Below are positions 28,940 through 40,455 of a stretch of DNA of 64,000 nt, piece by piece. Numbering within the stretch: the stretch's first letter is position 1; each line of letters begins with the position of its first letter. Position numbers and translations under genes: made by a program. Origin of the DNA: Comamonadaceae bacterium. GTDB taxonomy: Bacteria > Pseudomonadota > Gammaproteobacteria > Burkholderiales > Burkholderiaceae_C. The stretch lies in the NCBI GenBank assembly GCA_015999985.1, contig JAECRA010000011.1:1-64000 (forward strand), in the 5' to 3' direction. The notes below the pieces were generated by a model. It worked only from the letters and a program-made list of their open reading frames with translations, was not told where the DNA came from and searched no databases.

Positions 28940-29827
28940 TCATCGCCCCGAATCTGCGGCTGCTCTTGTCACCTTAGCCGCCACGGATACAAACTCTCGC
29001 GCTGCCGGCGAAAGCTTGTCGAAGCTCAATGCCGCCAATGCGATCTCGCGTGGCCAGCGTGGCTGCAAGTTGCGGTACACCACACCTGCAGGTGGATCCG
29101 GCAGAGCGAGGCGAGCTGCGATCGTGATCGCTGCACCGCGAGATACGAACCCCATCATCGAAGACAGCTGTTCGAACCTGAAAAGCGTTTGCGGAATTGC
29201 ATCTCCGGTGTTCAAAAATCGATCGATTTGCGGGCCAGAGCCAGCCGATGTGCGAATGAAGGGCATGCCATGAAAATCCCGCGCCTTGATCGCGGACTTC
29301 GATGCCAGCCTGTGAGATGCCGGTAACACGGCTACCAGTTCGTCTGTCGCTAGACGCAGAGTTTCAAATCGATCTTCCGGCAGCACCACAAAACCCAACT
29401 CTACCCGGCGTTCCAGCAACCACTCGATCACCACATCGTCAACTGCTTCATCAATTTGCACTTCAACCAGGGGCTGGGCGCGCTGAAAGCGATCCATCAA
29501 CTCTGGAAGCAAGCGCAGGGATGATGTGGCGCCGAACGAGGCAATGCGCAGTGTGCCGCGAGCAATCCCGCGCTCCATACTGGCTTCTTGTTGCAGAGCT
29601 TCTTTTTGCTGAAGGATGTCATTGGTCCGTACGAGCATTCGCGCACCGACTTCGGTCAAGGACGTTGTTCCGCCGTCGCGATTCAACAGGCGTACGCCCA
29701 ACTCGGTCTCCAGTTGTTTGATGGCGTGGCTGACACCGCTTTGCGTGATATTTAAAGCAGCTGCTGCACGGGAGAAGCTGCCTACTTTGGCCAGTACAGA
29801 GAAAATTTCGAGTTGAGTGAGGGTCAT
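28940..29827 (-). CDS. LysR family transcriptional regulator
   Basis: MTLTQLEIFSVLAKVGSFSRAAAALNITQSGVSHAIKQLETELGVRLLNRDGG. Confidence 0.92.
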   Translation of the reverse strand: MTLTQLEIFSVLAKVGSFSRAAAALNITQSGVSHAIKQLETELGVRLLNRDGGTTSLTEVGARMLVRTNDILQQKEALQQEASMERGIARGTLRIASFGATSSLRLLPELMDRFQRAQPLVEVQIDEAVDDVVIEWLLERRVELGFVVLPEDRFETLRLATDELVAVLPASHRLASKSAIKARDFHGMPFIRTSAGSGPQIDRFLNTGDAIPQTLFRFEQLSSMMGFVSRGAAITIAARLALPDPPAGVVYRNLQPRWPREIALAALSFDKLSPAAREFVSVAAKVTRAAADSGR

Positions 29828-29835
29828 GAGTATTT

Positions 29836-29853
29836 ACTCATTCGACGATGAGT
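29836..29853. promoter_or_regulatory. Candidate LysR-type operator ACTCAT-TCGACG-ATGAGT
   Basis: Inverted repeat in the divergent LysR/EamA intergenic region. Confidence 0.45.
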
Positions 29854-29878
29854 GAATATAAGCAGATACTACTCCCCC

Positions 29879-30817
29879 ATGATCTCTGCTAGATATTCCA
29901 CTCATCTTGGATTAGTCGGCATGGCTGCCTTGTGGGGCGGCTCGTGGCCGTGGGGACGTGTCGTGGCCCAGGCTATGCCACCGTTGGCAGCAGCCTGCCT
30001 GCGATTTGTTTTTGCCAGTGTGGTGCTCTTGCTCTGGCTAAAGGGCAGCGGACGCCTGCATACCTTGGGCGCCCTGCGCGGGCGGCAATGGTGGGGCCTG
30101 ACAGCTGCAGCTGCAGTCGGGGTGCTGGGCTACGCCACTTTCTTTCTGCTCGCGCTGCAAAAAGTGCCTGCCGGCAAGGCTGCCATGGTGGTGGCGCTAA
30201 ACCCCGTCTTGACCTTGATCTTCGCCGTAATGCTGTTTCGCGAATCGGTGAACTGGGTCATGGGCGTAGGGCTGGTGTTGGCAGTGACTGGCGCGCTTTA
30301 TGCACTCACTGATGGCTCGCTGGCCATCATGCAACCTGGCCTCTCAGGCACTGGGGAGTTGCTATTGCTGGGCTGTTCAGCTTGTTGGGTGGGCTACACG
30401 CTCATGGGGCGTAAAGTCCTTTTCACAGTCGACTCGCTCACCACCACGACCGTCACCGCCGTGATTGGCGCGATTCTTCTGTTCATTGCCAGCATGACCG
30501 TCGAAGGGCCGACCGCTTGGAAGAGCCTTCCTGCGGCGTCAACCACCGTTTGGCTGAGCCTGACGGCTTTGGCCTTTGGTAGCACAGCCTTGGCTTATGC
30601 CTGGTATTTGCGCGGTGTTAAAGTGCTCGGGGCTGGAGCAGCCGCAGCCTACATGGCCCTGGTCCCGCTATTTGGCATGTTGTTTTCCGGATTGTGGTTG
30701 GGCGAACCGCTCACGAAGTCATTGCTTGCAGGCGGCGTAATGGCCATCGTCGGCATGGCGCTAATGAATTTTGGCCGCATGCTTTTGCCCAAACCCCTTC
30801 CAGGCGCTGCGAACTAG
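29879..30817 (+). CDS. EamA/DMT family transporter
   Basis: LVGMAALWGGSWPWGRVVAQAMPPLAAACLRFVFASVVLLLWL; ATG at 29879 preferred over the GTG at 29852. Confidence 0.87.
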   Translation: MISARYSTHLGLVGMAALWGGSWPWGRVVAQAMPPLAAACLRFVFASVVLLLWLKGSGRLHTLGALRGRQWWGLTAAAAVGVLGYATFFLLALQKVPAGKAAMVVALNPVLTLIFAVMLFRESVNWVMGVGLVLAVTGALYALTDGSLAIMQPGLSGTGELLLLGCSACWVGYTLMGRKVLFTVDSLTTTTVTAVIGAILLFIASMTVEGPTAWKSLPAASTTVWLSLTALAFGSTALAYAWYLRGVKVLGAGAAAAYMALVPLFGMLFSGLWLGEPLTKSLLAGGVMAIVGMALMNFGRMLLPKPLPGAAN

Positions 30818-30896
30818 CGGCGACGAGCCTTGAGCCTGCGGGTACTTGAATAGAGGGGAACGGATTGCGGGGCTGCAATCCGTTGCTGTGGCTACC

Positions 30897-31871
<975 letters not shown>

Positions 31872-31926
31872 CTACAGCTTGGTCGCTCCACGTGACTACG
31901 ATTGTTGGGGCGAGTTGAGGACAGCC

Positions 31927-32769
31927 TTAGACGCCCTTGAATCGTGGCGGTCGCTTTTCGTTGAAAGCCAGCACACCTTCCATACGGTCTTCGGTGTCAA
32001 TCAGATGGTTGTAGGCTTCGATTTCGAAGCGATAAGCGGTGCGAAGCTCCATCTGCGTTCCATAGCGGACGGACTTCTTGATCTGCCGGGTTGATAGGGG
32101 AGCATTGCCTGCAATACGGCTGGCAACTTGCAGGGCCTTCGTCAGAAGCTCTTCTTGCGGGAAGACTTCGTTGACGAGGCCCCAGTGCAGGGCTTTTTCT
32201 GCGTCGAAGGGGGCTCCACTGAGAAGGATTTCCTTAGCTCGCCTTTCTCCCACGGCACGCGGCAAATTCTGTGTGCCTCCGCCGCCGGGCATGATGCCAA
32301 GTCCCACTTCAGGCAGTCCGAAGCGCACATGGCTTCCGGCATAGATGAAGTCGCAGCAAAGCGCCATTTCCAGCCCACCACCGAAGGCGTGTCCGTTCAC
32401 GGCAGCAATGACGGGCTGCGGCAGATCCACCAGGGTCCAGAACATGCGTTCGAACAACTCGTGTTGCTGTATCCATTGAGCACGCGTCATGCCGTTGCGC
32501 TCTTTCAGATCTCCACCAGCGCAGAAGATGCGCGTCCCGCTGGCTCCGAGCAGGACGCAGCGGGCGGCAAGAGGCTCTGCAGTCAACCGCGTCCAGATAT
32601 CCAGCAAGTCATGGCCCATCTGCGTGTTCAGCGCGTTGGCGGAATCAGGCCTGGAGAGTTCTACGCCTAGAACATGATCGGCCGCGCGGTAGCATCTCAC
32701 CGTCTCATAGGCAGGCAGTTGTTTAAGGAAATTTTCCGTAAGGTCGAGTTCGCTTGATTCCATGTGCAC
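31927..32769 (-). CDS. Enoyl-CoA hydratase/isomerase family protein
   Basis: VIAAVNGHAFGGGLEMALCCDFIYAGSHVRFGLPEVGLGIMPGGGGTQNLPRAVG. Confidence 0.92.
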   Translation of the reverse strand: MHMESSELDLTENFLKQLPAYETVRCYRAADHVLGVELSRPDSANALNTQMGHDLLDIWTRLTAEPLAARCVLLGASGTRIFCAGGDLKERNGMTRAQWIQQHELFERMFWTLVDLPQPVIAAVNGHAFGGGLEMALCCDFIYAGSHVRFGLPEVGLGIMPGGGGTQNLPRAVGERRAKEILLSGAPFDAEKALHWGLVNEVFPQEELLTKALQVASRIAGNAPLSTRQIKKSVRYGTQMELRTAYRFEIEAYNHLIDTEDRMEGVLAFNEKRPPRFKGV

Positions 32770-32809
32770 CTATCTGAGGGTGGATTGAGAGCGGCGGCTT
32801 GGGGACCGG

Positions 32810-33796
32810 TTATTCGGATTTGTACAGACCAAGCTTCTTGGCTGTGCCTTCCCACATGCTCGTTTCCTTGCGGATCATTTCATGAAACTGGGCGGATGTC
32901 ATCGGGGGCGCTGGCTCCAGATTCAGCGAGCGCAGCTTGGCATCCACATCTGGGCGTTTCATGATGGATGTGAAATCTCTGTATAGCTTCTCCAGCACGG
33001 CTGGATCCGTGCGCGCAGGGGAAATCAAGCCATACCAACCTCCCGCTGGAACGCCCTTAATGCCGAGGGAGTCGAACGTCGGGGTCCCCGGCATGAAGCT
33101 GGATTCCTTGGGGCCGGTAATTGCGAGGGCGCGCGTCTTTCCACTCTTGTGCGCGGCCAGTGCGCTGGGCAGGCCGTCAATCATGATGTGCACATGTCCC
33201 GCCATGACATCGGCCAGCGCAGGCGCGCTTCCTTTGTAGGGGACATGGACGGCATCAAGCCCTGTGATTTGCTTGAAAGCTTCCATGCACATGTGGCTGG
33301 TGGAGCCTGCGCCTATGCTGGCGTAGCTCAGCTTTCCAGGGTTGGCTTTTGCATAGGCCAAAAGCTCTGGCACCGTTTTGTAGGGCTGCGCTGCATTGGC
33401 GACCAAAGCCAATGGGGTGGTGGAGAGCAAGGCAATAGGATGGAAATCACGCTCTACGTCGTACCGCAGGCTCTTGTAGAGAACCGGGTTCACCACGATG
33501 GGGGAATTGGATGTCAGCAGCAACGTGTGACCGTCGGCCGCAGAGCCAGCAAGCTCTTGAGCAGCCAACGCTCCGTTAGCGCCTGCCTTGTTCTCGACGA
33601 TGACCGGCTGGCCCCAGAGCGTAGTGAGGTGTTCGCTCAAGGCGCGGGCCAGAATGTCTGATCCTTGGCCTGCAGCGAAGGGTATCAGGATGCGGACAGG
33701 GCGGCTAGGGTAGGCGGACTGCGCCAGGGCTGGGGATGTATTGAATACCCATGGAGCCACGGCGGCTCCAGAAAGCAAGAAGCTGCGTCGCTGCAT
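32810..33796 (-). CDS. Bug/TctC family tripartite tricarboxylate transporter substrate-binding protein
   Basis: Signal MQRRSFLLSGAAVAPWV; YPSRPVRILIPFAAGQGSDILARALSEHLT...VIVENKAGANG. Confidence 0.9.
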   Translation of the reverse strand: MQRRSFLLSGAAVAPWVFNTSPALAQSAYPSRPVRILIPFAAGQGSDILARALSEHLTTLWGQPVIVENKAGANGALAAQELAGSAADGHTLLLTSNSPIVVNPVLYKSLRYDVERDFHPIALLSTTPLALVANAAQPYKTVPELLAYAKANPGKLSYASIGAGSTSHMCMEAFKQITGLDAVHVPYKGSAPALADVMAGHVHIMIDGLPSALAAHKSGKTRALAITGPKESSFMPGTPTFDSLGIKGVPAGGWYGLISPARTDPAVLEKLYRDFTSIMKRPDVDAKLRSLNLEPAPPMTSAQFHEMIRKETSMWEGTAKKLGLYKSE

Positions 33797-33872
33797 ATCA
33801 ACCCTTTCAAGCATGTCTCATATCTTTCTAAATATCATATCATTATGGCATTTGGGCTTGCAAGGAAAAACA

Positions 33873-35075
33873 ATGGCGTTGCTGCGAGGGGTTCGCGTTC
33901 TTTCGATTGAGCAGTACGGAGCAGGGCCGTTCGCGACGGAATACCTGGCTGCATTGGGTGCGGAAGTGATCAAGATCGAACAGCCGGGTGAAGGGGGCGA
34001 TGTCTCTCGCCAGGTGGGGCCGCATTTCAATCCCAAACTGCCGGAAACCGCTCAGAGCCTGTTTTTCCATAGCCTCAATACCGGCAAGAAAAGCATTGCG
34101 CTCGATTTGAGAACCGAGCGCGGGCGGGACGTGTTCACAAGGCTGGTGGCCAAGAGTGATGCTGTGCTCAACAATCTCCGTGGTGATGTGCCGGCCAAGC
34201 TTGGCATCACCTATGCAGATCTTTCCAGTGCGAATCCGAAAATCGTGTGTGCGCACCTTAGTGGTTACGGGCGCGAAGGCCCCCGCGCCAAATGGCCTGG
34301 CTATGACTATCTGATGCAGGCTGAGGCGGGTTATTTCAGCTTGACGGGAGAGCCGGACGGGCCACCCTCGCGCATGGGCTTGTCCATGATCGATTACATG
34401 ACGGGCGTTGTCATGTCCCTTGGCTTGGTGAGCGGGGTCTTGAATGCGCGCAGCAGTGGCACTGGCAGCGATGTAGATGTATCGCTCTTCGATGTGGCAC
34501 TTCACAACCTGAACTATCTCGCCGCCTGGTACTTGAATGCGGGTGCGACCACGCACAGGCAGGCCCGCTCTGCCCACCCTTCACTGGTGCCGTGTCAGCT
34601 CTACAAAACCGCTGATGGCTGGATCTACCTGATGTGCAACAAGGAAAAATTCTGGGCCGCTTTGTGCAAGTGCATAGGACGTCCGGAATGGACAAAAGAC
34701 CCTCGTTACCAAGATTTCCCGAGTCGCTGGGAACACCGCGATGAATTGACTGAACTGCTGGATCAAGCTCTGTCTGCACGCACCACGGGTGAATGGATGG
34801 CGATCTTTGGCGGCCAAGTGCCTGCTTCGCCTGTATTGTCTATGGATGATGCCCTTGAGAGTGAATATGTGCAGGACCGGCAACGTATCATGACCGTTCG
34901 CAGCGGTGATGGGCAAGAAGTACGTTTGGTGCGCAACCCATTGTCTTCTTCGAAAGCAGATGATGAACCAAAGCAGATGGCTCCCACCCTTGGGCAAAAT
35001 ACAAACGATGTGTTGCTGGAATGCGGTTTCGATCCCGACGAGATCGCGGCATTGCGGGCAGACGAAATCCTGTGA
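33873..35075 (+). CDS. CaiB/BaiF family CoA transferase
   Basis: ALLRGVRVLSIEQYGAGPFATEYLAALGAEVIKIEQPGEGGD; ATG at 33873. Confidence 0.92.
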   Translation: MALLRGVRVLSIEQYGAGPFATEYLAALGAEVIKIEQPGEGGDVSRQVGPHFNPKLPETAQSLFFHSLNTGKKSIALDLRTERGRDVFTRLVAKSDAVLNNLRGDVPAKLGITYADLSSANPKIVCAHLSGYGREGPRAKWPGYDYLMQAEAGYFSLTGEPDGPPSRMGLSMIDYMTGVVMSLGLVSGVLNARSSGTGSDVDVSLFDVALHNLNYLAAWYLNAGATTHRQARSAHPSLVPCQLYKTADGWIYLMCNKEKFWAALCKCIGRPEWTKDPRYQDFPSRWEHRDELTELLDQALSARTTGEWMAIFGGQVPASPVLSMDDALESEYVQDRQRIMTVRSGDGQEVRLVRNPLSSSKADDEPKQMAPTLGQNTNDVLLECGFDPDEIAALRADEIL

Positions 35076-35081
35076 ATACCC

Positions 35082-35822
35082 ATGACTAAACGCAATGCCG
35101 GCTCGCAATATATGCGGCTGGCCGAGCATCTTTTGCAGCAAATCCAGGAAGGCACTTATCGCCAGGGCGATCTACTGCCCTCAGAAGCCCAACTGTGCGA
35201 GCAGTTCAACATCAGCCGTATCACGGCGCGCGCGGCGCTGAAGGAGTTGGAGATAGGCGGCGCAGTCTCGCGCCGGGCCGGAATTGGCACAAGAGTACTC
35301 TCGCAGACCATTAGCCGTCCTGTGTTCGCTCATGCGGGTGGCACCATTGATGAGGTGCTCTATTTCACGCGGGGCGTGTCTTTCAAGCTCCTTGATCAGT
35401 CCATATTCACAGTCACGCCTGAGCAGGCTCAGGAATTGAAAATTCCAGAAGGCCAACGCTTTTCACGGCTTCATGCCTTGCGAAAAACGGCCAATGGAAG
35501 CAAGCTTTTGACCAGTGTGCACTACGTTCCGGCGTTGTTGACGCCGTCGGCAAGCCAACTGGCAAGCTTGAAAAGCTCGCTTGCGCAATTCATTGCAGAG
35601 ACTCATGGAGACGAAATCCAGACCATCCGCCAAGAGATTGGTGCATGCCTGCTGGATGCCACGCAGGCTGAGATGCTCAAGCAACCGGCGGGCTCTGCCG
35701 CAGTGAGCTCCAGGCGGTGGTACATGGGGCGCGAGGGCAAGCTACTTTTACTCTCGCTCAGCGTGTTTCCTGCTGAGCATTACAGGTTCGAGTCGGTGCT
35801 TATCCGTAACGTGGGGCAATGA
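35082..35822 (+). CDS. GntR family (UTRA) transcriptional regulator
   Basis: GDLLPSEAQLCEQFNISRITARAALKELEIGGAVSRRAGIGTRV. Confidence 0.9.
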   Translation: MTKRNAGSQYMRLAEHLLQQIQEGTYRQGDLLPSEAQLCEQFNISRITARAALKELEIGGAVSRRAGIGTRVLSQTISRPVFAHAGGTIDEVLYFTRGVSFKLLDQSIFTVTPEQAQELKIPEGQRFSRLHALRKTANGSKLLTSVHYVPALLTPSASQLASLKSSLAQFIAETHGDEIQTIRQEIGACLLDATQAEMLKQPAGSAAVSSRRWYMGREGKLLLLSLSVFPAEHYRFESVLIRNVGQ

Positions 35823-35827
35823 GTTCC

Positions 35828-37624
35828 TCAGGCTGTAGCCGGCAGCGCGGCTGAGCTGGCTTCACGGCCTTTTGCTTTGTCCTCATACCACCGGTTTTTT
35901 CCTAACATCACTTGATGATGGCCAGCGCCAGCGGGGATCATTGGAAAGCAGTTTTCCTGCGCAGCGACCTTCACATCCAAAAAGAAGGGCCCGTCGTAGG
36001 CCAGGCACTCGGCCAGTGCATCATCGAGGTCCGCAGGATCGCTCACGCTGCGAGCTCCCCACCCGAAGGCCTTGGCCAAGGCCACGAAGTCAGGCAGAGC
36101 CGCATTCCAGCTGTGCGACAAGCGGTTGCCATGGATCAACTCCTGCCATTGCCGCACCATGCCCATGTAGCCGTTGTTCGAGAGCACCAGCTTGACCGGC
36201 GTAGCATGCTGAATGGCGGTAGATAGCTCCTGAATGTTCATCAGGACGGAGGCGTCTCCGCTGACGCAGACGACCAGCGCATCCGGGTGCGCCACCTGCG
36301 CGCCGATGGCCGCAGGTAAACCGTACCCCATGGTGCCTGCACCACCTGATGTCAACCAGCGGTATGGGTGCTCGAAGTGAAGGTATTGCGCCGCCCACAT
36401 TTGATGCTGGCCTACGTCTGTGGAAACAATGGCGTTGCGTCCCGTGATTCTGGAATTCAGAGTGCTCATCAATTGCTGAGGCAAGATGACCGTGGGCTCG
36501 GGTATGAAGTCCAGGCAGCGCTGTGCACGCCAGCCAGCCACACTGTCCCACCAGGGAGAAAGCCGTGCAGGGGCCAGACCACGCAACTGGGGCAGGGCTA
36601 GCAACGCGGCAAGCACTTCGCCGCAGTCACCGACGACGGGCACCTCCACCTTGACGGTTCTGTTGATGCAGCTGGGATCGATATCGATGTGGATCTTCTG
36701 CGCGTGGGGGCAGAATTGGTCAAGCTTGCCTGTGATGCGGTCGTCGAAACGAGCGCCCACGTTGATCACGAGATCTGCCTCGTGCATGGCAAGATTGGCT
36801 TGCAACGTACCGTGCATGCCCAACATGCCGAGAAACTGCGGGTCGGATGCGGGAAAGGCGCCCAGACCCATGAGTGTGAGCGTACAAGGCCCTCCGACTT
36901 GACGCACCAGCTGCGCAAAGGCTTCGCAAGCGGCTGGACCGGCATTGATAAGGCCGCCTCCGCCGTAGAACACTGGCCGCTCCGCCTTGGCAATCAGATC
37001 GGCCGCCCGTTGGAGGCTGGCCAAGGGCAAGGGCGGATTCGGTGTTATGGGCAGGGGCCGGGCGGGAGCGGTGGCGGAAAGCGCTACCTGGGCCAGTTGC
37101 ACATCCTTGGGTATATCCAGCAGTACCGGGCCAGGCCGGCCCCCCAGTGCAATGGCCAATGCGCGACGCACGGCGCCGGCAATCTCGTCGGCCTTGCGCG
37201 GTTGAAAATTCCATTTGGTGACGGGGCGGGACATGCCCAGCGCATCGCTTTCCTGGAAAGCCTGCGTGCCGATCACGGAGGTCGCCACTTGTCCGCTGAT
37301 GCACAGCACGGGCACGGAATCGCTCATGGCATCGAGCAGCCCGGTGATGGTGTTGCCAACGCCGGGGCCAGAGGTGACCAACACCACGCCTACTTTGCCG
37401 GTGGTGCGCGCATAACCTTCAGCGGCATGTACGGCCGCTTGTTCGTGACGAACCAATATGTGGCGCAGCCGGGGCTCGCCATGCAAGGCGTCATAAAGAG
37501 GAAGCGCTGCGCCACCTGGGTAGCCAAACAGGGTGTCTACGCCGCATTCAATGAGTGTGTCCAGCAAGGCTTGAGCACCATTGCGAGGATTGGACGAAGC
37601 GGGGCGTGAAGCTGTGTTGGCCAT
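35828..37624 (-). CDS. Acetolactate synthase large-subunit-like TPP enzyme
   Basis: [32 protein letters not shown]...[27 protein letters not shown]...[15 protein letters not shown]. Confidence 0.9.
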   Translation of the reverse strand: MANTASRPASSNPRNGAQALLDTLIECGVDTLFGYPGGAALPLYDALHGEPRLRHILVRHEQAAVHAAEGYARTTGKVGVVLVTSGPGVGNTITGLLDAMSDSVPVLCISGQVATSVIGTQAFQESDALGMSRPVTKWNFQPRKADEIAGAVRRALAIALGGRPGPVLLDIPKDVQLAQVALSATAPARPLPITPNPPLPLASLQRAADLIAKAERPVFYGGGGLINAGPAACEAFAQLVRQVGGPCTLTLMGLGAFPASDPQFLGMLGMHGTLQANLAMHEADLVINVGARFDDRITGKLDQFCPHAQKIHIDIDPSCINRTVKVEVPVVGDCGEVLAALLALPQLRGLAPARLSPWWDSVAGWRAQRCLDFIPEPTVILPQQLMSTLNSRITGRNAIVSTDVGQHQMWAAQYLHFEHPYRWLTSGGAGTMGYGLPAAIGAQVAHPDALVVCVSGDASVLMNIQELSTAIQHATPVKLVLSNNGYMGMVRQWQELIHGNRLSHSWNAALPDFVALAKAFGWGARSVSDPADLDDALAECLAYDGPFFLDVKVAAQENCFPMIPAGAGHHQVMLGKNRWYEDKAKGREASSAALPATA

Positions 37625-37740
37625 GGTGACCTGCGAATCCAGAAGGGAAGAGGAGTACATAGCCTCAATTTTTACGGGTATGAGGCAGAATTGGCTTCGA
37701 GATTTTCAATGGTTGGCCTTTTTATTCAGAAAATATTTCT

Positions 37741-38217
37741 ATGAATAACCAAATTGAAGAAAAAATATTTGATAAAACGGATTTGAGCATCTTACGCATC
37801 CTTTTGCAGGATGCACGCCGAACCCTGCAGGAGATCGGCCAGGAAGTGGGGCTTTCCACCACCAGTTGCTGGAGCCGGATCAAGCGGCTTGAATCAGAAG
37901 GCGTGATCAAGCGCTACACCGTCGAAGTGGATCCGGCGAGTCTGGGCTATCGGGACACCGTCATCGTGCAGCTCAATCTGGAGAGCCACACGGAAGACAC
38001 GCTCTACGCGTTCGGCCAGGTACTGGCCACTATTCCGGAGGTGTTGGAAGCCTACCTGGTCTCAGGCGACTACGACTACTACATCCGCATCGCCGTGCGC
38101 GACACGCGTGACTATGAGCGTTTGCTGCGTGAAAAGCTCTACAAGATTCCGGGTATCCGGCACAGTAAGTCCAGCTTCGTGCTGCGCGTGCTGAAGGAAG
38201 AAAGCGTGCCGGTTTAG
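37741..38217 (+). CDS. Lrp/AsnC family transcriptional regulator
   Basis: DKTDLSILRILLQDARRTLQEIGQEVGLSTTSCWSRIKRLESEGVIKRYTVEVD. Confidence 0.92.
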   Translation: MNNQIEEKIFDKTDLSILRILLQDARRTLQEIGQEVGLSTTSCWSRIKRLESEGVIKRYTVEVDPASLGYRDTVIVQLNLESHTEDTLYAFGQVLATIPEVLEAYLVSGDYDYYIRIAVRDTRDYERLLREKLYKIPGIRHSKSSFVLRVLKEESVPV

Positions 38218-38295
38218 GGCTTGCGAACTGGAGGCCCAGAAAATGCTGCTTCGAGGGAGCGAGAAGTTATCAGCGGTCAACCAGCGCTTCTGGAC

Positions 38296-39264
38296 TTAAG
38301 CAGCAGGCTCGATCGGCACTGGCTTGCGGTGTGCGGCTAGACAGGTCAGAACGCTCAGCACCACGCAGACCAGCGCCGCAATTTCCAGCCAGGTGGGCAG
38401 GCGGCGCTCCCACATGAAACCGTATAGCAGTGCGAAAAGCGTTTCAAACAGGATCATTTGACCCACCAGCGTCAACGGAAGCAAGCGGCTTGCACGGTTC
38501 CACAAACCATTGCCGGCGATGGACGCCAAGACTGCGATACCCACGGAGACGGCTCCAAACAATAGCCACGCATTGACGGAGTGGTCTGCCTTGTTGAATG
38601 CGAGGGCAAAGGGAATCAAGATCAAGCTTTGAGCGCCGGTGACCACGCCTGTCAACAAGCTCCAGTCATGAGATGACACGTGATCGAGCTTTGCAAGACA
38701 ACGCGCGTTGCCGATGGCATAGGCTGACCATAAAGCCAAGGCGGCTATGGCGCAAAGAAGGCCGGTTAATTGTTCGGCGGGAGATCCGGTGCTGGGTCCG
38801 GCTATGGCCTGCCAGCCAATACAGATGGCGCCCATAGCGCACAGCATCAAAGAGGGCGCCAGCTTGCGCAAGGCCACTGCGCCATCTTCGCGGCTACCGA
38901 CCATGGTGACCACGACAGGCAGAAAGCCAATCACCAGTGAGGTCATGGCGATGCCCCCAATCTGCACGGCATTGGCCAGGAAGACGTAATACAGCGTATT
39001 GCCTGCAAAGGCGAGCCACATCAGGTTCCACCACTGGCGGCGCGGGACGTGAGCCACGATGGAGCGCCAGCGCGGAGCGAGAAGTGCGGCGGCAATCAAG
39101 CCGTAACTGAGGTACCGCCCGATGGTAATTTGAAGCGGGCTGAATTCACCCACCAATTCCGGCGCGAGGAACACCAAACCCCAAAACGCGCCCGCTGCCA
39201 TACCGCAGGCAACTCCGGTCCAGAGTCTGCTGTGGTGGCTTTGTGAGATGGGCAAGGTCATCAT
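38296..39264 (-). CDS. DMT/EamA family transporter
   Basis: Ten predicted TM stretches; GMAAGAFWGLVFLAPELVGEFSPLQITIGRYLSYG. Confidence 0.83.
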   Translation of the reverse strand: MMTLPISQSHHSRLWTGVACGMAAGAFWGLVFLAPELVGEFSPLQITIGRYLSYGLIAAALLAPRWRSIVAHVPRRQWWNLMWLAFAGNTLYYVFLANAVQIGGIAMTSLVIGFLPVVVTMVGSREDGAVALRKLAPSLMLCAMGAICIGWQAIAGPSTGSPAEQLTGLLCAIAALALWSAYAIGNARCLAKLDHVSSHDWSLLTGVVTGAQSLILIPFALAFNKADHSVNAWLLFGAVSVGIAVLASIAGNGLWNRASRLLPLTLVGQMILFETLFALLYGFMWERRLPTWLEIAALVCVVLSVLTCLAAHRKPVPIEPAA

Positions 39265-39265
39265 G

Positions 39266-39333
39266 GCGAGTAATTTACTCGCTTAAGTGCTATAAATTGA
39301 CTCTATCTTTTTGCGCAAAAGAGAGAATTTCTC
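39266..39333. promoter_or_regulatory. Candidate Lrp-type operators GCGAGTAATTTACTCGC and GAGAATTTCTC
   Basis: Perfect arms at 39266-39282 and 39323-39333 in the divergent DMT/Lrp region. Confidence 0.5.
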
Positions 39334-39337
39334 AGTT

Positions 39338-39826
39338 ATGCCGAAGAAAACGACTAATTCGCTCTTTGTCCTGGATCGCTATGACAGAGCCATTCTGGAC
39401 ATCATTCAGCGCGACAATAAGACGCCGCAGCGGGTGATTGCAGAATCGGTCAGCCTTTCCACCGCCGCCGTTCAGCGACGCATTGTCGCCATGGAAAAGT
39501 CCGGTGTCATTGCAGCCAATGTTGCGGTAGTGAACCCAGATGCCGTGTCCGCCACCATCACCGCTATTGTGGAAGTGCAACTGAGGGATGAACGTGCAAC
39601 CACTTCCGATCTTGCAAGGGAGCTTTTTCGCAACACCCCAGAAGTGCAGCAGTGCTTTTATGTCACGGGTGGGATGAGTTTTATTCTTATCATCATTGCC
39701 CCCAATATGCCCACTTACGAAGGCTTGACCCGCCGCCTTTTCGCTGAAAATGAACTGGTGGTGTACTTCAGGACGTTGGTTGCGCTGGAAAGGGTAAAGA
39801 CCGATACGGCCATCGTCATTCCTTAA
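39338..39826 (+). CDS. Lrp/AsnC family transcriptional regulator
   Basis: LDRYDRAILDIIQRDNKTPQRVIAESVSLSTAAVQRRIVAMEKSGVI. Confidence 0.9.
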   Translation: MPKKTTNSLFVLDRYDRAILDIIQRDNKTPQRVIAESVSLSTAAVQRRIVAMEKSGVIAANVAVVNPDAVSATITAIVEVQLRDERATTSDLARELFRNTPEVQQCFYVTGGMSFILIIIAPNMPTYEGLTRRLFAENELVVYFRTLVALERVKTDTAIVIP

Positions 39827-39936
39827 CAGACTTCGCAAAGCGGGCTGTTCACCTGGGACCGCCGAGCTCCTGCTCGGCATTCTTCGCTTTCGGCGCTCCA
39901 AGTCCGACAGCTTCCTAGCGCAACGGTATGAAGCCC

Positions 39937-40455
39937 TCAAGCGTTGGTAGCCGACTTTCTATAGGTGATAAAACTCAAACCCAAGCCGTTGGCCGCCGTC
40001 ATTTCATTGCGTGCCACGGCTTGCCAGGAGTTATCGAGCACAGGCGCATAGGCATCGCCCTCGAAGTCGGCATCGATCTCGGTGACCACGACTTCATGTG
40101 CCAGGTCAATGGCCTGTGCATATATCTGGGCACCACCAATGACCCAGACCTCAGGCGCATCTCCACATGTTCGCAAGGCCTCTTGAAGGCTGGCGACGCG
40201 TGTGGCTCCTGAATCATTCCAGTCTGATTGCCGCGTGATCACGATATTGGTTCGACCGGGCAAGGGGCGAAAACGCGGCGGGAGTGAATCCCAGGTTTTG
40301 CGCCCCATGATGACGGGATGATTCAGTGTGACGCGTTTGAAATGCGCCAGATCTTCCGGTAGGTGCCAAGGCATGACGCCGTTCTTGCCAATGACACCGT
40401 TGCGAGCGCGCGCATAGATCAGGCCAATTTTCGATGTCATTGCGGTCTCGGTCAT
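39937..40455 (-). CDS. folA: Dihydrofolate reductase
   Basis: IGLIYARARNGVIGKNGVMPWHLPEDLAHFKRVTLNHPVIMGRKTWDSLP. Confidence 0.95.
   Translation of the reverse strand: MTETAMTSKIGLIYARARNGVIGKNGVMPWHLPEDLAHFKRVTLNHPVIMGRKTWDSLPPRFRPLPGRTNIVITRQSDWNDSGATRVASLQEALRTCGDAPEVWVIGGAQIYAQAIDLAHEVVVTEIDADFEGDAYAPVLDNSWQAVARNEMTAANGLGLSFITYRKSATNA

Noticed and set aside
36689-37609. 306-aa plus-strand ORF
   Set aside because: Antisense to the acetolactate synthase.
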